This document shows positions 1 through 11,200 of a DNA stretch of 64,000 nucleotides, piece after piece. Under the pieces are notes generated by a model, which was given only the letters and a program-made list of their open reading frames with translations, searched no databases and was not told the origin of the DNA. The stretch is from Anas platyrhynchos. Its lineage: Eukaryota > Chordata > Aves > Anseriformes > Anatidae. Both the position numbers and the translations under genes were made by a program. The stretch spans positions 10,885,001 through 10,949,000 of the forward strand of contig NC_092621.1 of assembly GCF_047663525.1 (NCBI RefSeq). The letters are read 5' to 3'. Positions within the stretch are counted from its first letter, which is position 1. Each line of letters opens with the position of its first letter.

Positions 1-1651
1 GCCTGAGCCCAGCTTTCCTTAGCACCCAGAGCAGCAGGTCCAAAGGACCAAAAGACAGAGGACTTGAGGAGAAACAGGTAGGAAATCAGTACAGGCAGCT
101 CTGAGGGAACACATTGTTGTGAAATATCCAGCTTGTGACTATTAACAGCACGAGGTGAGGGGTCTCAAGGCATGTTTAAGTATTGACATGCAGGTTGTCA
201 GGTACTGAGGATCTGTGCAGAGCACGACTGTTCCCATGCTCTCCTCTTTGCCAGGATGATCCAGATGCTGAAGTCTCAGCCACTGAGACCCTCTGAGTGC
301 TGAAGAACATTCATTTCTGCAGGAGTCCAGTCCAAGGACACAGGGCCAGCTGGGTGCAGCAAAAAATGGTAAGAAAGAAGACTACTGTATGTCTGTATAT
401 GTTCACCCAGTTATGCAAGGCCCAGCAGCACTGGAAGAGGATGGGGCTGAGACACTCTGACCTGCAAAAAGTCATGAAACACAGCTCAGTGCAGGACATG
501 AGAGGAGGGTTTCTTTCAGTAGTACCAATACAGGATGCTTATAATCACATGTGCAGATCCCACAGGTTTCACTTGACTTCTGCCTAACCTCCAGCACAAG
601 AAGCATCCTCTGGGTACACTGATAGCCACATGCAGGAATGAAGCAAGTGAGTCAAGCCCTTCAGGGAGAGGCCTTTCTCAGCCATCAAGAAGGAGACAAG
701 ACAGGCCCCAGTTATAAAGCTTTGCTCCAACACGAATTCATGGAGCTGAGCCATGCAGGAAACCCTGCTGTCCCTATGAAGTCTGCAGCCAACACTGTGC
801 TTGTCCAATCCCTCTCACGCCCAGGTGTTACAAACCCAGATTTCTTCAGAGGTGTACAACAGCCCCACAACTGCTTCATCCTGGCTTTAGCAACTGAACG
901 GGGCAGGGACTGAGCCCACTGGCTGTACAAAGGAGCTGTGCATCCACTAAATGCTCCAGACAACCAACAAATTGAGCACAGCCAGCTGTGTGGCCCCCTC
1001 CATATACCCCTATAACCCATCCAGAACATCACAGCCCCGGTAACCAGCTGTCTCTCTAGCTGCTGAGACTGTGTTGAAAGCCCTTACTTAAAGTCCTCAC
1101 AGATGCCCTCGTAGGCTGCTGCCTTTCCTTATGTTCTCAGCCTTGCCTTTGGCTCATTGCCTCTGCTACCCCCCAGGGCTCTCTGCCCAGCACCTGTTTC
1201 TGATGTGTGCCTCTCTCCACAACATTAAGCCATTGCTGCTGACTACTGTACTGTGCAGATATGCTTTCTGATAGCACTCCTTCCAGCCACAGGCCCCTGA
1301 ATTTCAGTCTCTAACAAACTGTGAGCTCCCTCCAGCAGCCCTGTTATTGTACTGCAAGCACACCATGTACCACAGGTGCTGGGAACCCAACCTGATGCTG
1401 ATTGTTCCCATTTTTCCCAGCCTCCCTCTGCCACTGGTCTCTTTGTAGCCCTGGAATGGAAGCAGGCAGCTGCCCTCCATTTTTCCTGGTCTACATGTAT
1501 TTCTAAGCAGTTGATGGCCAAGATTTACTCCAGGTGGAGCATGTAGGACAGGAAGGAGCCCCATTGCACCTCCACTTCCTGGGGAAGCTAACCCTAACCC
1601 TAACCCTCCTGTGTGTGGTCTCCTCTTACCATGTCACTCGGCTGTACATCC
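1..1651. other. Region downstream of the SH2-myosin, no gene resolved
   Basis: No exon of a recognisable protein is seen. The myosin 3' UTR or last exon may lie here. The only structured element is a short telomere-like repeat at 1588-1607. Confidence 0.4.
1588..1607 (-). repeat. Short interstitial telomere-like repeat
   Basis: 3.3 perfect copies of CTAACC on the plus strand, equal to TTAGGG on the minus strand. Too short to be a telomere end. Confidence 0.8.
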
Positions 1652-1699
1652 TCAATGCTGGAGTTCCTTCAAGGAGCCACTCAAGGGAACGGAAGAGAA
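1652..1699 (-). CDS. Candidate terminal exon of the SH2-myosin
   Basis: A good acceptor (ctctctgcttctcactgcag) is followed in phase 0 by 15 codons (FSSVPLSGSLKELQH) and TGA, which would splice correctly from the donor at 1982. A second acceptor, near 1455, opens a longer frame (GYKETSGRG...) ending at 1304. The sequence alone does not decide between these, read-through to 1796, or an exon left of the window. Confidence 0.3.
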   Translation of the reverse strand, partial: FSSVPLSGSLKELQH

Positions 1700-1981
1700 C
1701 TGCAGTGAGAAGCAGAGAGGCAGCATTAGGGTAGCACCAAATGGGTTGCTGGACACTTCTCAGCCCCACATGTTATGTATTTCTCTTTAGGCATCTTAGT
1801 GAGCCTCCCGCCAGTTTCTCCCCCAGCCCAGCACTTTCAATGAACACAGTCTCCATTCCAAGACCACTGAATAAAACCTGCGACGCAGGAGCACTACCTG
1901 TGGAAATAAGCTCCACATGCCCCACAGTGACTGTGTGTGGTATGGCTGTGGCACTGGATGACTGGAGCCGCCCCTGCTCAC

Positions 1982-2290
1982 CTGCTGGATTTCCTTCATT
2001 GCCACACGTATGGAAGAGTGAAGGCGAGGGAAGGCCCGCTGCCTGCTTCCCGCCTTGCCCAGGCTTGACTTTGTCTTGCTCTTGTCCAGGCTCTGTTGCT
2101 CTTGGAAATTCTTGGTCCTCCTGAACCACATGGACCTGAGAACTGTGGCTGCTCCCGCCTTCAGGGTGTTCCTGTCAGCTGGACAGGCACTGGCAGAGGT
2201 CTGCTCCTCGTGGGGGCTCTCCTCTGCCGCCATGGCAGGGGTCACTGTGGGGGACTCCAGGTCTTCATAATCCAAACTCTCGCTGCTATT
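1982..2290 (-). CDS. SH2-myosin exon 28: Ser/Lys-rich tail
   Basis: A phase-0 exon of 103 codons that follows the SH2 domain. The acceptor is strong (ctcctctccctcag) and the donor is a good CAG|GTGAGC at 1982. It begins [17 protein letters not shown] could be a tyrosine-phosphorylation site near the SH2 domain. It ends with the basic segment [17 protein letters not shown]. No known domain is recognised. If the donor is skipped, the frame continues into the intron and stops at 1796. If it is used, a short terminal exon lies farther left. Confidence 0.8.
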
Positions 2291-5200
2291 CTGAGGGAGA
2301 GGAGAGTGGATTCAGCAGTGGCTTGCAGATGCTCCACGCACCCCAAAGAGGACAGCCCGCAAGCAAACCCAGCTGTGATCACTGCTGGCAAACATGGGGC
2401 AGGCGGGCAGCACCAATCAGCCAGGGCCTCTCCCCACCCCAGGACTCCCCATTGCCCAGCTACTCACATTCCCTGGTGCATGCAGAAGAGGCCAAGCTGC
2501 CTGGCTAGAACAGAACACCCCCAGAAGGAACCCAAACTAGAGAGAGCGCTGCAGTGACTCTCTCAGCGCAGGGCACAGTCCTTGCCCTATCTCCTTTTCC
2601 TGCTGCGAATCCTCAGCACTCACCTGCCCGCAGGGAACAGTCAGTTTCTCCATGAAGGGCTGGATGCCCACAGTCTGGTGATACTGAACCAGTTCGGTGA
2701 GAGATGTGTGAGCACGGTCTTCCCCCAGGATCACGTAGCGTGTGTTGGGCTGCATCTCGATCATGTAGTGTCTGCAGCGGCCTTCGCCCCTGGGGAAGTG
2801 GACAGAGAGAAACAGTCATGGCATGGGGCCACAACACCTCTCTAGGAACCAGTCATTGCTTTCCACTCTTGTCTTAAGGGCCCAGGTGAGATCAGGAGCC
2901 AAAGTAGCAAATATTGCAAAGATGCAGGAGATCCTCCATGCTGGAGTGACACACGCTGTGCTAGCAGTTGCAGGAGGAGCAGCAATTTCCCCAGTCAGTG
3001 AGAGGCAGCTGGATCCAAACCCCAGCAGACTACACTGCTTCCCATGCCTGTTATCTACATTACAACTTTGCCCAGCCCCTTGAGGGATGCTGTACAAAGA
3101 CCATAGCAAGAGACAGACTGCAAGGTTTTTTGTCTGCCACTCCAAACTGAGTCACCCACAACAGGAGAGGCTGAATGCCATACTTAATGGACTCTTCTGC
3201 GGAGAAGGCTCACCCCTCCATCCATGCACAGCTTAGTTTAGGACCTTAACTTTTCTTCTCTGCGAGGTTCATTACCTGTACGTCAGGGTGTAGCCTGGTC
3301 GGCTCTGGCTGATCCGAACAAGGAAGCAACCCAAAGGCTTGTCAATCAGCAGGTTTTCAGCTTCCCTGTAAGTAGGAAATAATTTTTCAGCAGACAGTGA
3401 GCAGCTGCCTCTGTGCAGAGATTCCCAGTCTATCTCATCTGCTCCCATGGCAGTGCTCCCAGTCCACTGGGAGGCCAACATCTGCCCCATGTGTTCCCAG
3501 CTAGAGGTTTCCAGTCTCAGGCTTGCTGGAGCAGGGCTACATTAGCACGCTCAGGAGGCACAATACGCTCAGACAAAGCCCTTCCAAGCAGCGCTGCTCC
3601 AAACCTGCTCCAGAAGTCTGCTGAGTGCAACATCTGCCTTCCAGCACAGATCACATAACAAAGCATCGCTGAGTTGAGGAGGTTGGGCACACACACATTT
3701 TCCAAGGCACCAGAGCTGACAGAAGTCAGTATGGTGTAGGTTAGTGGTGCTCAGCACAAGGTGGAAAAACACCAACTGCCCTTACCCCACTGGCTCTCTA
3801 CTTCCTGCAGGAAGGAGGTCTTCCCCCTCTCTGCCCAAAGGACAAAGCATTGCTTTGTGCTTGCCATGTGCCTTGCTCTAGGCTAAAGGTGACTATAAAT
3901 CACCAGTGCAATTTGGGATTGCTCTGACTGCTCTGTTACATGAGGTTGAGCTTCTACTACTGCACAGAGACTTAAATTCAGCATCAGAAAGCACCACTTA
4001 AAAAACATTTTAAACCTCAGTGTTTTAGGGAAGGATTTGCAGGCAGAGAACCTGCCTTGTCCTTCACTGTGAAGCACTCATAGCTAGCCTACATTTGAAC
4101 TCCCAGGCAGCAGTTGTTTTGTCTCCCAGGCGCTGGTTGTTTTCACGCATTCTTGAATTTGTGGACAAAGCAGTAATGCAGACGAGGGCCTTGTTAATCA
4201 TCTTTTTAAAAAAAAGCAGCTACCAAAGAGCTACTGTAGTGCTCTTTACTAAGCTAACACATGCTGTGTAATGTCTCTGAATAACGTTCGCCCTGATAAA
4301 CCAACAAAATCCAGTAATTTGTAATCCAATAAGACCAATGGAGACTTGCAGTTTTAACAGAAAAAAAAAGAAGTTACAAATTGGAAAAAGATGACAAGGG
4401 TGCTCAAATGACAGGCACATTTGGCACCAGAGCCCCCACACAAGTCCCCCTAAATAAGTGACACCAGGAGTTAGCAAGCTTGCAACTCTACAGATTAATT
4501 TGAACCCAGGGAAAACTGTAGCCAGAAACTCTGACATCTACCTGGCTAACCCCACTGCCTTGCTCCTATCTGATCACTGGTATAATCAACATTTCCCAGA
4601 TTGTCACACTGCTTGGAAAGAGGTAGTGCTTGGCTCAGCCAAGAGAGTAAAGCATGAGGCCTACTCACTAGCAGAATTTCAGACATTAATTTAAAGGCTT
4701 TTCTTTTTTTCTTCAAAAAAGCACGAGAGTTCAGTCATCTCTACAAGAAGGTAGGGCTTTGTGGATGTGTCTCCCAGCCTAAAGGGATGTAAATTCCACC
4801 TATACTGCACTTAAATGAAGAAAAGTATCAACAAAAAAGCCTTCTTCTATTTCCACACCTAGGGACTTCAGTGAATCTTGTCATTGGGCACCAACTAAAC
4901 TATTTTTTAATACTTTCACGAATAAATGAATACTGAATTCTTTATTCTTCTGCTGTAATTTCACCTAAACTGAGAACGTGAGGATAGTCATGAGTCAGAG
5001 CAAAAGTCCATCTTCATTCAATATCACACCTATGCAAATGGTCCAGAACGTGGCAAGCACATACGTGTATTTCCTCAAGTACGTTCCCAGCCTCCCTTTT
5101 GTGCACTGGGGCTGTATTTAGGGACCCACAGGGAATTTACTTGCTATGAAGTAGAAAAGTCCACAGTCTTTCCTTGGGCCTATGTAGAGTTTCAGCAGTT

Positions 5201-8200
5201 GCATCCTGTGACACAACACTCTGAGCTTCTGCCTAATGGTTTGAAGCTTCCAGCCTAAGAGTGAGAAGTTATGCATGTCACTCCCATTCCTCAAGGACAC
5301 AAATCCAGGGGAATCCAACTTACACATTCTTCTTAAGGACACCGCAGCTTCTGCCTGCCTGCCACAGCCCAAATTGTGCCCAGCACACTCACCTCCGGCT
5401 GATCATTCCATGCAGCCAGCTCGGAAAGGCCCCATCATCCTGCATGACCTTCTGGGCTTGCGTCTCTCTGAACCAGCGGAGAGTTGCTCCTCTCTTGAGT
5501 TGCCTCATTTTTGCCTCTTCTCCAGTCTGTTCCTCTGTCCCCGGAACAGGGCGAGGCCCAGTAGGATGAAGGAAGTTGTCGAAAGGAGTGAACTGAAAAT
5601 GGGGAGAACAGGAAAGTGGGAATGAAAGAAAGCAAGGTCAGACAGGGGCCCTTTGAATCACTTTGGCAGATCCCATTCCTAAATGCTTCAAGATAAGATC
5701 AGTCACAAACTATCATGTGCTGCTTTCAGCTCCTCAAAGGTCCTGACCACACTTTTTAACTAATGACGCTAGGAAAGGACTCTCTCTTCTAGAGAGATTA
5801 TGCTAGAAAGATTATGCTCTCCTGGGACCACATGCAGGAGAATATGTGCAAGGAGCAGGAAAACTGTACAAGTGGATAAGTGACCCCAAACAGAGCCAAG
5901 GTTGCTACCTCTGTTAGTTTGCTGCGTGGCCGTGGCACCGGTGGCTGTGGTGGCATGTCAGGGACAGTCTGAGGATGGGGATAAGGCCTAGGGAGTCTTT
6001 TCCGTGGCACAGGGATTGGAAGGGAGATTCTTTCTGCAAGAAGAGGAAAGAAGTAGATGAAATCTAAGGTCCAAGATCCATGGGATCCATCCTCCCAGGT
6101 ATGCTGTCACTCTCAGAGAGAGGAAAGATTTTGTCTTTCCAGCACACACAGTAGCAACAGCAGGAAGAGGGATCACCAAAAACATGTTTGTGGAGCTCAG
6201 TCCTTTCCTGTCTTTCCTCAGCCAGGCTTCTGAGACTGGGAAGAGGCAAAAGAGGAAAAGAGCACAGCCTCACAATCACTGTCAACTCCCACTCTGCAAG
6301 CCACAAGGAAAGCTACGTACAGACACAAAGCTATGATCAAAGTTCTCCCGCACAGAGAAGGTGGGAAGGCCACAGTTTGGCATTCCTCCCAACACAGCCA
6401 GCAAATGACCTTCATCACGCTGCTTCCACTCCCCACAGAGAAATCCTGACCTTCAAAGGGTGGAAATGTCAGCAACTCTCTGCCCACCCCATCATCTCCA
6501 TGAGAGCCTAAGGCAGGCCATCATCACCTGGAGCTAACAAAGTGGCCGTGCATGGGGCAGTGGGAGTGGGATTGACTCACTTTGGGCCTCTGCTTCCATT
6601 GCCTGCTGTCGGCTTCTTTCTCTCTCTGCCTCTTCCTGTTGCCGCTGTGCTTGAGCTCTCAGCTCAGCCACCAGCTCCAGGTAACTCTTCCTGCATCGGA
6701 AACCCCTGAAAACTGTTCAGAGAAAAGCTGTGGTTAGGAAAGAAAAGTGCTGATCATGCCTCTTTCACTCCCTGGGGGAAGCACACTGGATGATATTTCT
6801 TTGCCCAGTGCAAAACCCTCAACACCTGAACCACATTAACAAAGAGCAATGCAGACACTCTGCTGTGAGCAGGCAGTCAAAACCATATGAGAACTGTCTT
6901 CTGTTCTCTAAGCTGCCAGATCACAGATTTAAAACATCAAATTGCAGATCTAAGCCCTCATCTCTAATGCCAAGGCACAGGATGCCTAAAAAGCAGTCTC
7001 ACAGAAGGGCCGCTGTTAGCCATCTAACTACTCAGCACCCTTCAGACACTACTTTAATAAAAGCAAAGCTCTTCTATTTAGGAGACAGGATTTCCTTGGT
7101 TTCAGTCCATGTGATAACCTTTCCCTTAAGCTCTCATTACAGAGTTCACCAACAGGATTAGCGACAGCGCATTATTGTGCCTCCTGTACCAGTACTGAAG
7201 CACACGAATTGAAAGCAGCTCCCTCTCGTTCCTCTCTGGACACTACCCACACATCTTCCCCCCCAGAAGACAAGGAGCAGCACGTGACTGATGTCTGTCA
7301 CTGTGCGGTGCACGGCTGGAAGCTGCTCAGATGCTGCAGCAGTGCAGCAACCCACGCGGAAGAGAAGCACAACAGGGAGGGACCAGGCAGGGTGACAGCT
7401 CCTCCTCACTGCACAGTCCTGAAGCCTGTGCAGGGGGAAGCACCAGACTGTGCTCTGCTCTGAAGAGTCAAGAGCAGACACTACTTGGAAGGGAAAGGGA
7501 AACCAAATCAACTAAGCAACCAACCAAACCACACACTCTTTTGCCTCTCTCTGAAGGCAGGAAGGAGACCTGCTTCAGGCTCATCTGCTTTTGCCTCTTC
7601 AGCTCACACAGCTCACAAACAAGCCCTCACTCCAGAGGGCAGTTAGCCAGTCCTCGGGACACAGCCAAATCATATGCTTGTCCTGCTCAGCTCAGTTCCC
7701 CTGAACACATACTTTCCCTTTCCAAGGCTGGGGCTGCTTGATGGCTCTTCCCTATTGAGGGTAATCACTGAGGACACAGGCAGTAAACACTCTGACTCCA
7801 CAAGGGCTTGACATGGAGACAACCTGCCTGTCACCTGAGAAGGTGCAATAAAGAAGCAGGGACTAGAGAAAAGTTCCTCCTTGCTTTGGTGTGAGACCAG
7901 AGTTGAGGGATCCTCCTGCCCCAGTGCTCACCTTTCTGTATGACAACTGCTGCTCTCTCTAGTCGCTCCACATACTTTGCCAGCTGTTCCTGGTGCCAAT
8001 ATTTAAAGAAAAGCCGTGACTTTCTGTGAGGTTGGGGAGAAAAGGAAGTAATGAGAAATACTGTTTGTGTAAATTTGTATCCAATCACCCTTTGGACAGG
8101 CATTTCATACAGCCATAAAGTTCTTCTGAAGGGAACCAGGTAACAGTTCACATGTATAAAGTCTCTGCAGTTCAGAACCTCACTCCCAGAAAGTTATCCA

Positions 8201-11200
8201 CACCTACCCACATATCCAGCCCGTCACGTCTGTACTTTGTAGTATCTTCAAGCAGCTGAAAGACAGGAAGGAAAGTGAAATAAGTATTTTTCCACCCAGA
8301 CTGACCACTCTGTGGCCAGCACTTTTAGGTGCTGAAAGAGTGAGAATTTTTCCTCACTGGGATATGAGGAAGTTTCCTCATAAACAGGAATATTTCCTAT
8401 TTATGCCTCACTATTTTTGCACTGCATTCTTTGTCCTGTCACCTGATGACACTCAGTAACTAGCTGTCATCTATTGCACTCCTTGAGGTACAGCTAGGAG
8501 AAGACTGAATTAGTGAACATCGTCAAAGGGGCTCACAGATACAGACTTCCTTCTGCTTTCTGGGAAGCAATTCCACAGAGCCTTTTTCCTCATTTCATTT
8601 CTATGCAATTTTGAGTACAGAAGCTAAAGGCTCACTAAGGCAAGATTTCCTTGAGAAAGTCTATTTTCCAATTTCAGTTTTATTTTGCAAGCTCTGGTGA
8701 TAAAACTTGGTTTGCTTAGAAAGTTTCTGCAATGCTTGGAATGAAAGCAGTACTCCAGCTGTCACACAGCTTCCTCTCTCTGCTTACAAATCCAGGCTGT
8801 GAAACTATAGTGACACTTTTTGCAAGTATCTTGCATAGCAAAACAGAAATTATTTTCCTTCTATCTCAGCCAACTTGTGCTGTGCCAGGAACTATATCCA
8901 AGGTATTTTTTTTTCCCAAACGCATCCTATGATTTTTGTGTGATAACATGCTGTGCTGCCTGTCTAACATCATCTCTCTCTCTCATCTGTATGATTCTCT
9001 CTGAACCCCACTTAGGTTTGCAGTTCTTATTAATTCAGTATTATCAATAACTTCTAGGAGGTGGGGAGTTGCTGCCCTACTTGTAGGAAGGAAACTGCTA
9101 ACAGGGTAACACTTCAGAGCTGGAGGGACATTTACACTTGGAAGGAACAATCAGGTTCTGGAAGAGCTGTGGGTATGTTGTGCCTGTACACATAAAAAAT
9201 TCTTGGACCAGAAACATCGTTTCTAGCCTGGAAGACATTCAGTGCTGGCTGCTTAGTCAGCATTGCCTTTATCTTTTTCACCTCATGAGACCATCAGGAA
9301 AAAACCTGGGGAGGCAGCTGTCAGCTGGGCTGAGTCTTGCCATACTGAGTTCTGTGGACACCCTTAACCATTACCATGACTCCCCATATTAAGTCCCATT
9401 AGCCAGTCCTCATTCCAGAGGGTAGTAAAGTTTTAAAATTGAATTGCTTACACAGTAATTCAAGAAAGATTTCATTCATCATTGCACCAAATGAGTTCTA
9501 AACACTAGTTGTCTTTGTCTAGGAGTTTCTGTTCCCCATCACCACAAAAACGCGTCCTCACTTTGTTCTTTCTACTCAGTTTGCTATTCTGTCCTGACAA
9601 CAAAAGTCTCTGATAAACAAAGTGGATTACACATAACAAGGGAAAGGTTCCTACCTTTCTTTGTTGAGGGAAACATCTGGTTTAACTAGAAGAATTCCAT
9701 ATCTGTGAAAAGCAAACCAATTCAGCAAGATTAAAGCCATATCCTTGACATGCCATGCTGATCCATGTCATCCTCACAGCAAACAACAATAAATCAGTCT
9801 TTCTCAGTAGGTCTCCCACAGCGAACACCACCATGGTCTCAGGCACGTGAACTGAGAAGAAGCAGATTCACTCCCTGCCTGTATCTGGTTACCAGTGTCA
9901 CTTCTCTAACAATACCTAACCAGAAACATTCAGAGGTTTTAACGTACCTTTCAGCAAATTCCTCAAATGATGGTCTCCAGGAGAAACCGTCTCTTCGGAT
10001 CCGGATAGTCTCCAGCAGTCCATTGTACCGGAGCTGAAGCAGCACCACAAAGACAGGATCAGAGAAACAAACAGACACAGGCCAGAACTGGTCAGTAGCG
10101 CATCAGTAAGTCCCTCTGCAGCCCAAGCCTCTCTAGTTCAAAAAATAACAATGTTTCTTTCTGATAATATGACCTCGGCTAAAGACTGAATTTACCACAT
10201 CCTGCAACTCTGGTCATTAACCACTTTCAGAAACCATAAAAACCAACAACCGAAATAGCTTCACCTTTCAGCCAAGGGCACTACTTAGCCCCTGTCCTTC
10301 AGAGGATAGTATTCTGCTTCCAAATCCGTACAAAGAAGTACCCTGGGGAACAGATCAACTTCCCTCTTAATTCCACCCTTTCTTATACTTCATATACATA
10401 TACATACGCATACATAAACACACACCAAAGAGGCCACAGAGCTTTCTGAACTCTTCTAATCATTTTCAATATTCTTTAAAGTGGCTGGATCTCAGACTTG
10501 ACACAATATCCAAAGAAAGTTATATCAGCACATATCAGCTCCTATCAGAGCAATCCCATCTTGGCTCCTGTTCAGAGTTGCCCTGGAGAGGTACTGTCTG
10601 TACCAGTCCCCATCCAGAAGATGCAAAGATAAACCCTAGTCCCTGACAAGCAGATCTCACTGCAATCATGAAAATGAAATGGGAGAGAAGACTGTAAAAC
10701 TTGAACATAGCAATGTTTCATAAAAACTACCAAAAGCGCAGAACCTTTACATGCATAAAAAGTGTTCCCATTCTTTCTCCTACAAGGGAAGAGTCAGACC
10801 AGTAAGCTTCCAGCTACGTCCATTGCTTTTCAATAGTGTCTGACCTTCCCTTCCTTAAATCTACTCCTTCCCTGCCTTAGATCTACTTTCCATTGAGACT
10901 TGGCAGAAGTACCTGCAAAGGAAACTGCTTTTCCTTACCTGCTGTAGCAACATCTGGTTGTCCACAACGCCTGGCTCTTTCTGGCTATTGGGCTTTATAC
11001 AGCGCACAAAGTGTGGGTTTGCAGAATACATCCTCTCCATGAGAACCATCAGGGAATGCTGGTGAGGGCAGAGAAAGATCAACAGCCCAGCAAGCCAGAG
11101 TGCTGCCAGCCCCCCCAGTGCTGTACCCTGCAGCTGAGAACTGTCTTCCCATGCCACTAATTCAGGCTCTTGTAAAAGCAACAGCCCAGGCTCTGACTAC

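Noticed and set aside
1094-1129. Possible terminal myosin exon AAYEGICEDFK with TAA on the minus strand
   Set aside because: The required acceptor (aaggaaag) lacks a pyrimidine tract; better acceptors exist at 1699 and near 1455.
8208-8255. Exon 21 read as [16 protein letters not shown]
   Set aside because: The neighbouring exons force the other phase, which gives [17 protein letters not shown] and restores the conserved [11 protein letters not shown].
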